Positions 20,301 to 29,988 of a DNA stretch of 29,988 bases are shown piece after piece (the stretch's first letter is position 1; every line of letters starts with the position of its first letter). Made by a program: the position numbers and the translations under genes. The stretch lies in NCBI GenBank assembly GCA_003640385.1, contig RCAB01000644.1:1-29988 (forward strand). Reading direction: 5' to 3'. The notes beneath the pieces were generated by a model. It made no database searches, was not told where the DNA came from, and was given only the letters and a program-made list of their open reading frames with translations. This DNA is from Setaria digitata. Taxonomy: Eukaryota; Nematoda; Chromadorea; Rhabditida; Setariidae.

Positions 20301-23300
20301 AAATAAAGAAGACAAACAATTAAGGAGAATGGAGAGAAGAAATGCAAAAAAAAATTAAATTTAAAGGAAGGCCATACTTGAAGTGAATTCTTTTCTTGAC
20401 ATAATCCAAATAAACTTTATATCAGATGAATACAAGTAATCATTCTTCCTTTTAAAGCGAGGTGACTTTCAAGCAAGTTTTATATTAAATTACCTTAGCT
20501 CTACAAACAGCAAACAAGATAGCACCACCACCTTCTCTCACTTTTTGTCTGAATTCCAGCAGCATTGCTTTCAGTTCTAATTTGCATTTTGGTTCAATAA
20601 ATGCCTCTTTATAGCTCGTCATTGTTTCCCACATGAGCGCTGTTCCGAATTTCGTAGTCTAAAACCGAAGCTAAAGGACAACATCGCAACCTTAAAAGAA
20701 GCCATTTGAGGAAAGTAGTGCAGACTGTCATGTAAAAGTACCACTACAAGAAACATTCTTATAATAAATTACCGTGAAATTTTAATGATGATGAAGATAT
20801 TAATCGTAATACATTAAATCGCGTTTACTTATGTATACAAAGTCTTTAGTGTATAAAACTTTAAAAATGAACAGAATCAACTCCCTTATACAGCAGCTAG
20901 TCATCGTTGTTTTACTATTAAACAGAATATTGAGAACACTTCGGGAATTACCTATCAATTCGTTAAGCAGTTAACTGAACTTCTTCAAAATTTTAACATT
21001 CCGTACCGAAAGAGATTTTATTCATTAAAAATGATTATTTTTGTGCGCACACAATGCAGTTTAAAACATGAAAAAATCACTTTGAAACCAAACCTTCCAA
21101 AATTTCAGGCATGAATTCATGACAACATAAGAAGAGAAGAACACCAGAACCCCATTCGGAATGATTTGACAGGCGCTTATAATAACCTCACCAACTCCAT
21201 AGATATATCCTGCACTGCTCCTAACCGTAAATTAATACATTTTTTGTGGAAATTAAAGTTAAATTTAGAATGATAGGAAAAAGACAAGTAATGAATAATT
21301 TTGTAACTTAATAAGGTTAAGGTCTAAAATGACTGTGTTCCCAATCAGCAAATTCATTTTAGAGTTCCATTTATAACTATTATAAAAATGACACACCGTT
21401 TGTGAAAAGTGCCACAAAGATCGATCCCACTTTGACTACAACGAATACGTGCACCCAAAATTTGGTCAGCATTGGCAGCATGTTGATTTTCCAATGTTAC
21501 AGGAATGCTTATACCAAGACTACTAATATAGGAATCCAATGGTGATAATGTACCACTGGTCACAATCACTGAACGTGTACCACATGAAAGAAGATACCTT
21601 AAAATACAAGTCAGTTAATGAAATAACAAATTTCTATACTGTAACTTTCAAAATCCGAAAATATCAATGTATAATAATGCCTTCATTGAAAATATACCCG
21701 GGCTGTCATTTGAATGTATATGGCCTCACTCTTGTATATCGATTCAAATAAGGATTTTCAAGGCAAACAGGGTGAAAGGATGACTAACCACATTGCGACT
21801 GATGGTGAAAAGCACCAATAATTCAACGTTATTACTGAACCATGTTGTGTGACATAAAGCTTAAATAAATATAAACATAGGTTGGTTTCTAAAAACTAAG
21901 ATTTCGGGCTTAATAAAAAAAGCATTAGTACATTAGGAGTTATCATCATACATAATATTGAATATAGCAGTAAATTTAACTCATGAACGCAATGCTACCA
22001 GGATTGTAGCATATATTTCTGCAAATACCACCACTTAAACATTTTAATAATAGAAATTATTAAATTATTCCAAGTTTATTAAATGTTAAAGAAATTACGA
22101 TGCTACAAAACTTGCTTGAAAATATTTCGCACTACTACTCTCTGCACTCTTTCTGCTCACATTTTCCTTTGAATATAAAGAACTGTCCATTCTCGATAAT
22201 GAAGCATGCTTATTGGCGTATACAGTTGAAATGAATGATGAAAATTCCTGCAGATAAACTCCTTTGTCGACAAACTGTCCACCTGCTAACTCATTTTGAG
22301 CTGTAAATTTTAGTTAAGAAAATTATAAATCTGAGACGACCAAAAGGTGAGGAAGCAGTGATTTTTCGTCGCTTTTTTTCTCCTCATGCATTAATGAATT
22401 TAATAAGCTCAAAACGCATGTTTGAAACTGAATATTACATAACATGCTATAAAACTAACTGCTGAAGAAACGTAGCGGACTTTTAAACCATTATTTTTCA
22501 TCGTGAAGTCAAGTAGGAACAAATAAAAACAATATACCTTTTGCTGTAAGATACTGTCCTATTTTATCAATAGTGAGTGAGACTGCTTCTGCCATATCCT
22601 TTCGAAATCCCGCTTTCGATAACAGCTGTATCATTTTCTCACCCGAATAAACTTTACCATCAATCCCAAGCACCTTCTTACCATCATCCCTCATGCAAAC
22701 GTCCACAGATCCCTCAAGCTCATGCAAAGATGCTGAAATGTAGATTCTTTTCAAATATACCATAAACTGATAGCTTTATTTTTCAAATGAAAACTACTAA
22801 CCAAATGTTTCATAGAATAATTAAGTCAACATCGTGAAAGTAGATTCTAAGAGCAGGTTTAAATTAGTTCAAAAATTGAAATGAAGAGAACTACTCTGCA
22901 CCTGAATTCACGGTACAAACCACTCTTACCAAGTAAATAAGCAACATCGTTTTTCTCAACATTCACTTCATTTCTTTCTTGAATTTCAGTACCAAATGGC
23001 ACAACCGTATTATCCTGCAAAAATATGTGCAGAAGTTGACTTACACATCTTCACACTTTCACAGATGAAATTTTTATTTGATTTTAAGTAGATAAGAGAT
23101 GCCGTCTTTAGAAAGGAACTGCTTTAATAAGAAAATAAAAATAATAGGAAAAGAAAGAGGAGATGCGAATCTGTTTGGAATAAGTATTTGGACTGTTAAT
23201 AAATCACTGATGACTTCCAAAAAAATTTATTGGTGAAAAAGATGAAAAGATAAATCTCAAATAAAGCTACTACATACCATCTTTATTCGAATTTCCTCCT

Positions 23301-25783
23301 CATCATTTATTATCATTTCCAGAACTTTTTTTGCTTCTCTTATACAAGCGCTTATCTGAGTGGTTGATAATGAAACTGATGTCGATTGTTCACAAATTGA
23401 TTCCTTAATACAATTTTCAAATATAATTGAAAATATCATTTAAAAAAATCAAATCTAATGCAACTTTTATTAATATTATTATAATCATTGTTTAGTTCGA
23501 AAATATTCATTAAATTAACAGTTACCAAATTGTGTGCCTCATCAAAAATGATAATATTCCCTTTTAGTTCAATGTTATGCTTATGTCGTAAACAGGGGTC
23601 AACGATATAATTGTATGGCAGAAGAATGAGATCTGCATTTTCATACATCGTACGATTCCGAAAGTAGGGGCAATATCTGAAATTTATTTCTAAAATATAA
23701 GTGTAACTAAAATAAATGGAATAAATTCGATCCAATCTATTCGAAGTTTTTGTATCAGTCCATATGCAAAATTGAAACAAATATGTAGCTCAAAAGAAAA
23801 CCTATGTTTCTGAGATATACTAATGACATCTTCGATATCTGGAATCAATCCATCTTCACTATACAATAAGTCCAATGTTGAAGGATCAGCTTCTTAAATA
23901 GAATTTTTTCAAGCAAGTGATTCAAAATGAATAAATAGAAAAGTCTAAAATTAACACATATACAACTTATAGTAATTAAAATTTTAGAAATGGTAAACTA
24001 TAAAAATCATGTTTTCATGGACAATTTAAAAGGGTATGGAAGAAAAAAGGGGTAATAAGAAAGTACTAAAGGCATCAACACCTTCTCTATGTATTGTGAC
24101 ACAGTTATGTGCAAGTAGATAGGGCTTATTGTTATTGCATAGAATATTTGCATCATGGCAAGTATTAAAAGAAAAAATATGCAATGTTTTCGAAACCTGC
24201 ATTTGTAAAAGTGAACAATTTAGAAGGGAAAATCTAGACGAAAAAAGAAAAAGAAGAAAAACGTACTTTCGTAGAAATTATAAAATACACATCGATGTTT
24301 GCTTATCAAATTTCTACACATCAGTGATTTTACGTGACTATTACTCTCTCTCATTACTTTGTCATTGATACAAAGTATATCACGTGAGGCCAATGTTACA
24401 GTCTTAATGCTGAAAATATCACGAGAAACTTGGATCTTTTTTGCTTACTTGAGAGAGGGTTGTTGTAAATCAAGAATACAAATGAGAAAACTAACAATGA
24501 ACAAGCGTCAAAGTTAGTGTAGCAAGGAGAAAGTATGGGTTCCTAGTAACAATAAAAAATGATGCTGCTAGCATCAATATGGACATCGATCAAAAAACTA
24601 ACGGTAATTTTAATCGTCACTTTATATGCAAAATGGAATATTATAAAAGAACATTAATATGAAAGTAAGTTGAAATTTAATTTACCCAGTGAGTTATGGC
24701 GAAAAGTCCGAACTCAGCAATAAAAAAAACTTACTCCTTGTAGCTAGTTTTGTTCAACTCGCGTACGACTTGTATCAGCTGACTATGTGTTCGGGATGCG
24801 TAAAGGATTTTTGGATAAAGTGATCTGGAAGACGTACCTGTCAATAAAATCACCTTTCAGACAGTTTCCAGCGTTAGGTAGTCGAACAAATTTCTCACCA
24901 AATAAGTCATTCAAAACTTCAAAAAGAATATTCAAGTATTTTCGAAGATGGAAAAAAAATTTATTCATTTCTTGGGAAGAAAAACAAAAGCCTCAATTAC
25001 TGAAGTATTGAAAACAGGAGTATAAAATAAAAAAGCAAGAAGTAATCAATAAATTAATATTTTAACTGTATCAGTAATAATCCTGAAGTAACAACGCCAC
25101 TCAAATATAAAAATTATTCTGAAAAAAAAAAAAACCGCGACATAAAATCAGAACAGTAACCTTGTATTTCTTGTGCAGTGCTCATTTGAGATATTTTTGA
25201 TTTGCAATCTTTCACGTAAGCAATGGTAGCACACAACAAGCACAATGTTTTTCCGGTTCCAGTTGGTGATTCCAATGCTGCATTCTGTCCCTAAAAATGG
25301 CAAGCTTTTATCATTATTGTCTCGCACTATGCTGTCTAAATCTAAGTAACAGTATATCTATGGCTATAAATATGGCAGTCAGTTTTAATTTGAACTGACT
25401 TTTAGAGAATGCTTTGCAGAAAAACCTATGAATGATAAAAACTGTCATCTCGAAAAGGCATCACAAGTTGATATTTAAGTCTTGCTAAGCGGCCATCATC
25501 TATCACTGCATGATAAAGGAAAGCTTACTTGCTTTAACAGTGCATACTGAAAAACGCTAATGATGTATCCGTTATTGAATATCATGAAATGATGTCAATT
25601 ATTTAATAAGAAATTATTCAGCAAATTATTATTAACAAATTATTCGCCATTTAATCATGGTTACTAAAAACAACAGCTTACCATCTGTAATGCTTCTAAA
25701 ACTTTTTCCATAAATTTAATTTGGCATTTGTATGGTTCGAATGGAAATTCAACAGTAAATTTGCCAATTTGTATTGTATGCAT
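17339..25783 (-). CDS. rtel-1: RTEL1-type Fe-S DNA helicase
   Basis: RTEL1 is a nuclear 5'-3' superfamily 2 helicase of the XPD/FANCJ group that dismantles D-loops, telomere loops and G-quadruplexes. I assemble 25 exons: 25783-25682, 25290-25161, 24837-24735, 24409-24267, 23892-23802, 23676-23526, 23403-23278, 23014-22930, 22732-22538, 22300-22107, 21859-21789, 21597-21397, 21220-21094, 20658-20494, 20248-20106, 19845-19808, 19758-19653, 19577-19457, 19058-18834, 18520-18395, 18345-18210, 18150-18122, 18001-17921, 17838-17703, 17412-17339. The sum is 3099 bases (1032 residues), near the roughly 1000 of nematode RTEL-1. Visible: FPFEPYKCQ N-terminus, Walker A SPTGTGKT (42-49), YASRTHSQL (90-98), four Fe-S cysteines (125, 143, 152, 192), DEAH (235-238), YWCFSPS (454-460), TSGTLSP (477-483), SEGIDF (630-635), QSIGRVLRH (703-711), basic PKRPKR (827-832), and a C-terminal harmonin-N-like helical domain ending LYNYLQPNHRSEF. 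FANCJ is excluded by the RTEL1-specific N-terminus and C-terminal domain. Exons 15/16 are uncertain. Confidence 0.95.
19119..19391 (+). CDS. Nested single-exon ORF with one membrane segment, inside an rtel-1 intron
   Basis: An ATG-to-TAA frame of 90 residues fills most of the 398-base intron between rtel-1 exons 18 and 19 and runs antisense to the host gene. The composition is mixed, not homopolymeric: a Ser/Lys-rich N-terminus (ASEEKSPQKLNRKCSS), a strongly hydrophobic stretch (ISAVIIIIVPVIALYA, about residues 41-56), then a Cys- and Tyr-containing C-terminal half. A type II single-pass topology would fit. No promoter, leader acceptor or known family is recognised. It may be a chance open frame, but it is more protein-like than the other non-exonic frames in this window. 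Confidence 0.3.
   Translation: MVYPASEEKSPQKLNRKCSSITISKLNAGNLNVLILDLKNISAVIIIIVPVIALYAETLSHHYWPNYLKNAACTFVVEKLNYSGCFPQLK
19808..19845 (-). other. rtel-1: rtel-1 exon 16, tentative
   Basis: A 38-base exon (KGRAYSLLIQQF) is needed to link exon 15 in phase 2 to exon 17 in phase 1. The frame is open further upstream (RSVIRIISEIEKNENLIALY and beyond), and four possible acceptors all have the same phase, so the exon could be up to about 50 codons longer. RTEL1 proteins vary in this segment between QFL and EWY, so homology does not choose. Confidence 0.45.
20106..20248 (-). other. rtel-1: rtel-1 exon 15 (motif V) with donor-like sequence at its acceptor
   Basis: Exon 15 starts TTTAAG|GTAAGCGAAGG, so the first exon bases themselves read as a strong 5' splice site. 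The exon encodes SEGIDF, then GVIVVGIPYAPTTNPR and KKQFL. The 3' end is uncertain. The only phase-2 GT that links to the next open segment is after 20106 (GAGGA|GTTGA), which is a weak donor. Confidence 0.6.
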
Positions 25784-25803
25784 TAGTCAGATAAAATGAA
25801 CCT
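25784..25803 (-). promoter_or_regulatory. rtel-1: Candidate spliced-leader acceptor of rtel-1
   Basis: On the minus strand AAATATTTTAG ends at 25802, 18 bases before the ATG at 25783, after a T-rich run. This is the usual arrangement for an SL1 acceptor. A 5' UTR intron is the alternative. Confidence 0.5.
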
Positions 25804-26840
25804 AAAATATTTCAGGAAATATTTTATCATGCCTAAAACAAATGACATAATGACTGGTCATGCGGCCGGTAAAGTAATTAGAAAAAACAAATGATTTCAA
25901 TTCGTCCGTTTCGATTTACTAAAAAGAAGAGCGCTCTCTTGTCCTAAATTGTAAGGGGAAAAACAAAGCAGCCACAGAGAAGTAACAAACTGGAAATGGC
26001 TAATTAAGTGAGATTGGTAGAAAAATAAAACAGAGCAAATCAATTCAGTCCTTTCTTTTCCCTCACCCAAACTGCCTCCTACAGAACAGTCCAAAAATTG
26101 TCCTATCAACGAAATATCAGAAAAATAATTTTATCGCCCACCCCAAATTTCACTGTTTCAAATTTAAAAATGAAAATTTCAGCACCAAATGAAAATTTTT
26201 CATCCCATTCGGAAAATCCTTACTTTCTAGATCGGAAAAGTAATTTCTTTAGTGCTGGGATGAATTATTTAACAGTTTAAATGAACAGTGAAGTGAAGCT
26301 CATTTATAATAATTTGATTTATTAATTTGTACGAGTATTACAATAACTCAGTTGTCGTATTACAAAAAGTCGTCACATTCTTACATAATACTGGTGTATT
26401 CATATACAATCATCGATTCGTATCAGTGGCTTCGAATGAATACATTAAAACAAGTTTAATAAACTAACATAAATAATTGAGAAAAATATTATTTAATAAC
26501 CCAATTACATTTTTGTAGTATTAAAAAAAAAAAAAAAAATTGCAGCACGCAAGGATAATCTCAAATTATCATTAGTTAATCGCGAGAATATAAAAGTATA
26601 ATCAGTTGATCGATCATTCAGACGATTCCGTTGATCCGATTAGGAAGGAAAACAATTAACTTCCAATAAATTAATTTAACTTAAATTTTTTTAATTGACT
26701 CTCTGATCGGATCAGATGCACATTATCATTAATTGTTACCGCCAAAATATGTTAATCGTCACTTTTATTTTCCTTGGTGCCGTTAAAAAAAAAAAAGTGA
26801 AGCTTCCGTAAGAACAATGATTATGATCAAATTTTCATAA
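25784..26840. other. Spacer between the secreted-protein gene and rtel-1
   Basis: About 1.05 kb that must hold the rtel-1 promoter and the 3' UTR of the gene to its right. A 60-codon plus frame at 26098-26280 is Ser/Asn/Lys-rich with no recognisable feature, and I do not call it. A poly-A run lies near 26524-26539. Confidence 0.5.
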
Positions 26841-29390
26841 CTAAAATTCGAAATTATCTGGCCCAACAAACATTTTATAAATTATGGCTCTCGAGTATTG
26901 CTTAAGGTATGTTGCAAATGATCGTCCACATTGTATCCAAAATTGCGTCGGTATGCTAACACCGATATTGTTCACTTTGACTGATAAGGTCTGCAACAAT
27001 AGGAACAAGAAATAACAGGAATGAAATGCTATCTTTTAACACATGATATTATTCAATAGGATATATAAATCTGGCAAGTATATAAGCATAACTGAACATG
27101 CGTAACATTAGACATAACGATCAGTGAGATATTTCAAGACTGTGTACATTAGAACCAGTCTATGCAATAATTTTAGACTTCCAAAAATTGTCTTAGTTAA
27201 GTGCCTTATTTACATTTTGTTACTATTTTCCATTTTTAATTAGCAAAAATCAATGTTTGAAAGATCTCACACGGAATATGAAAAATTAAAAATTATGGTT
27301 ATAAAAATTATGATATGAAAATTTATAATTATTATAAAAATTATAATGAAAATTATGTCACTATTAATAAACAAAAATTATAAAAATGAAATCTAGAAAT
27401 AACAATTAATATAATTATGCTCATTCTACAGCAATTAACTAATATGATCATACTCGTAAAGTTAGTAAAATTTTATTGCTTCTTTATGACAATATTTTTA
27501 CATTGAAAAATAATTTTAAAGAAAAAGCCTGGAAAGTGTAACTGTTACTTATGGTTTGATTGTGAAATTTAATAGAATTAAATTTCTTTTTTTTCATTTC
27601 TACTGCGGATTAATTTTTAACTGATAATAATTTTCTCCTTCCTTTTTTACCACATCTACTTCTACAAATTCTTTCTGCAATTTCAATTAAATTTGAAACT
27701 AAATTTCAAGAGAAAAAATTAACTACCAAATTTCATGCATTCTTTTCTTTTCCTTTGTAATTACACCATTAAAATAAGTTAGAAAAAAAAAAAAAAAAAA
27801 CTAAAAATTGAAATACCTTGTTATACTCTTTTCCATTAACACGTGCAATGACCACACCATTACGAACAATAAAGCCACCCTTTCTACGGCTTCTTCTACT
27901 GCTGCCCGAAATGATCGTATTAATTGTTACCTTATCAGGTTCATAATTATGAATGGTAAAATTCACGGTTGAACTTAATCCCATATCTTTTAACACATTA
28001 TTCAGCTGCAAAAAACAAAAAATGATTAGAAATTTGGAACAAAAAAATTTAAAAAGTAATTTAATTTAGCATATAATGAAAATAAAACAAGTCTACCTTA
28101 TATTTATTAGCATCTCATTTACAAATTTTAATACTGAAAATATTTATAGGTTGATCATTTTGTTAGCTTTTTTTTTTTTTTTTTTTTGCTAATTAGCAAT
28201 TTATCACAAAATGAATAGCAGCGATCAATAAATGGATTAAAATTTTATTTGCTAAAAATATTATAAAAGAAATCGTTGTTAATTAAACTTTTTTTTTTTT
28301 AGATTAATAGCAAGACAAAATCCTGTAATTTTCCGATTAATAGCAATTATTCCCATTCTTATATGTAATTTTCCTAAAATAATGAAGCAATATAATTTAA
28401 ATTTTTGAAGAAAGGAAAAAAGCTAGGGCAAAATGCTTAAAATTTCTCCTATTTTTAAAACCTAAATAGTTCTTAATGATTAATTATCCAAAAACAAAAA
28501 AAAAAAAGGATTTTTCAAAAATTTAATTTAAATTGAATTTTAGGATTACGAACCGCTTGATGGACTGCTCGACGTACATTTTCCATCGCTTTCTCAGGTG
28601 ACACTGGTTGATTACGAAGTCGAAATGATGCCGAATCGTTATCCGCAATAACCACTCTCTCTTCTGCTGATCGTTGTGTTGTTGCTTTACTTGTTTTCGT
28701 TGTTGTTTTCGTGGTTACTCGCCGCCCTGTTTGTTTTGTTGTTTTCTTTGTTCCTTTTGTTGTTCCTCTTGCCTGTTGTCTTTTCGTCGTTGGTTTTCTC
28801 GTTATTCTCCTTCTCTGATTTGTTTGTGATGCAATTCTTATCAGTTTAGGAATTTCTTCATCTTTATCTTCATCATTATCATCAATATATTCATCACTAA
28901 TCTTACTGTCAGGCGTAAAATTAGCCTCGGATGCTGCTTCACTAGCCCCGAGATGTCTACCATCACAAAGCCAAGAGTATAAACGGCAGTTTCTCGAGTA
29001 CTGATGTGCTGAGCCAGTTTCTAGCCGTATTTCATGGACATTCGTAAGAGCCAATCTTCGCTCTTCACTAGGACAAAATTGTTGAAAATTCAAATGAAAA
29101 GAGGCATAAATGTACCACTAAACAGGAAAAATTAGATTAATTAGCCTCATTGACTGACTCAGGACTTCACTCAGTAATTGTTACAGCTGATAAGAGCAAG
29201 AGTGATAATTTTGAAATGAGATAATTATGTTACTAATGAAATTTTCCATCAACGAAACTATTATTATAGTATTTGGTGAATTGAAATTTAAAAAATCAAA
29301 TAAAAATATAAGAAAATGCATACCAAACCTTGACGAACAGCAATACGCCAACGAAAGAATGGAAAAAAGAATTGCGATGTGGCCAAACAT
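26841..29390 (-). CDS. Secreted protein with acidic and Thr/Lys/Arg-rich low-complexity region, family not recognised
   Basis: Four exons, 29390-29329, 29067-28554, 28005-27817 and 26990-26841, close in frame and give 304 residues. The first 20 residues are a signal peptide (MFGHIAILFSILSLAYCCSS). A short Cys-containing part follows (C48, C55), then an acidic run (DEYIDDNDEDKDEE, about 79-92) and a long Thr/Lys/Arg-rich stretch (about 100-155) with repeated TTK/KTT and basic pairs. A more ordered C-terminal half (about 178-304) includes NNVLKDMGLSSTVNFTIHNY, a basic SRRSRRKGG turn, and a final exon with one Cys ending VGPDNFEF. Two Asn-Phe-Thr sites could be glycosylated. The exon 2 donor (GCG|GTTCG) is weak but is the one giving phase 0; all other junctions have good sequence. 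Inference: an extracellular protein with a disordered, possibly protease-sensitive basic linker. No homologue comes to mind. Confidence 0.8.
27280..27410. repeat. AAATTAT-type low-complexity tract in an intron
   Basis: Irregular repeats of AAAATTAT and ATAATTAT within the 826-base last intron of the secreted-protein gene. There is no fixed period and no sign of function. Confidence 0.5.
28168..28187. repeat. Poly-T tract, 20 bases
   Basis: Lies in the second intron of the secreted-protein gene. On the coding strand it is a poly-A run, so it is not a pyrimidine tract for splicing. Confidence 0.85.
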
Positions 29391-29405
29391 CACTGTTTTT
29401 CAGCC
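29391..29405 (-). promoter_or_regulatory. Candidate spliced-leader acceptor of the secreted-protein gene
   Basis: On the minus strand GTAATTTAAG ends at 29405, 14 bases upstream of the ATG at 29390. The spacing matches the candidate acceptors of snr-5 and rtel-1. Confidence 0.45.
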
Positions 29406-29988
29406 TTAAATTACAGCAAGCTTATCATCGCAATAGAGCTTAATGCAATTATAAAATTTGAGCCGTGAAAAATTAACACTGATATTATCCACGGCTTATC
29501 AACTACTGTACAACAGTTATTAAGATTTAACAAACAAACTAAAAAATATGTACTGAGAATATCAATATTGCTTAAATTAGTCTGAAAAATACAGGCCAAA
29601 GTTATCTATGATAGGAAGATAATATCATTTAATTAATTGGAGACTAAGGAAAGTCGGAATTTCTGCCAATATCACATTAACAAGAGAAGCTGAACTGAAC
29701 GGATTCCTGCAAAAGTGGTAACACTAAATTTCTTAAATAATATCCTCATGTCTCTCTCAAATACTCTCTCTTCTATACTTGATGATAATAGCAAAGAGCA
29801 AAGTATAAAATTTTCTTGGATATTTGCTTTCTTTATTTAACCTATTTGCTGCTAAAAGGTACTCATTTTTTATCATTTTCATTCAATGCTTAGAACTGTG
29901 ATATCTTCACTTATTGTTTGAATATATCGTAAAAATTCTTAGATCAGCTTGGCAAATTGACAACATTGGCCTGACTTTCGTCATTCTT
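29406..29988. other. Right-edge sequence upstream of the secreted-protein gene
   Basis: Presumed promoter region of the minus-strand gene. I see no exon, RNA gene or repeat that I can support here. Confidence 0.5.

Noticed and set aside
24129..24368. Plus-strand 79-codon Lys/Arg-rich frame
   Set aside because: Antisense to rtel-1 exon 4, which carries three of the Fe-S cysteines.
24783..24968. Minus-strand frame overlapping rtel-1 exon 3
   Set aside because: Wrong frame relative to YASRTHSQL. The exon starts after the ATTGACAG acceptor at 24838 in a different frame.
26098..26280. Plus-strand 60-codon frame upstream of rtel-1
   Set aside because: Ser/Asn/Lys-rich, with no domain, splice context or leader acceptor; likely chance.
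1..29988. tRNA, rRNA, SL RNA, CRISPR or intact transposon
   Set aside because: No B-box-like GGTTCGA context with a matching acceptor stem, no known spliced-leader string, no spaced direct-repeat array of CRISPR type, and no transposase or reverse-transcriptase motif seen by eye on either strand. A covariance-model scan was not possible.

Overview
This is an AT-rich (roughly 70% A+T) eukaryotic window. It looks like a nematode, possibly a spirurid or filarial one; the species cannot be fixed from the sequence. The evidence is small exons, introns ending in the nematode TTTCAG-type acceptor, AG acceptors 12-18 bases upstream of start codons (candidate spliced-leader sites), and proteins of animal type. 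Long homopolymer T/A tracts and TA microsatellites are common. Three single N bases each sit between two nearly identical direct copies, so the assembly appears to have been joined at overlaps that were not collapsed.

Layout. Bases 1-9333 are gene-poor: an ATTAT-type satellite at the left edge, poly-T tracts, TA repeats, one N-split duplication (6265-6719) and a degenerate tandem array of about 30 bp (6840-7229). A possible tiny plus-strand two-exon gene lies at 9334-9570. From 10237 to the right end every well-supported gene is on the minus strand: (1) 13692-10237, an unrecognised helical protein with a C-terminal membrane anchor, whose exon 7 is probably damaged by an N-split duplication; (2) 14835-14023, the Sm core protein SmF (snr-5), 3 exons, with a GC-AG intron; (3) 25783-17339, the RTEL1-type iron-sulphur DNA helicase (rtel-1), which I reconstruct as 25 exons and about 1032 residues, from Walker A to a C-terminal harmonin-N-like domain; (4) 29390-26841, a 4-exon gene for a secreted protein with an acidic stretch and a Thr/Lys/Arg-rich low-complexity region, family not recognised. 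A 90-codon plus-strand ORF with one membrane segment lies inside an rtel-1 intron.

How they work together. SmF is a spliceosomal snRNP core component, and RTEL1 helicases unwind D-loops, telomere loops and G-quadruplexes. No functional pathway links the four genes. The short gap (331 bases) from the snr-5 stop to the next same-strand start would allow a nematode-style operon, but this is inference.

All exon models were made by hand, by matching reading frames, splice phases and remembered family features. The SmF and rtel-1 models close in frame throughout. The weakest points are rtel-1 exons 15/16 and exons 1, 2 and 7 of the unrecognised membrane-anchored gene.
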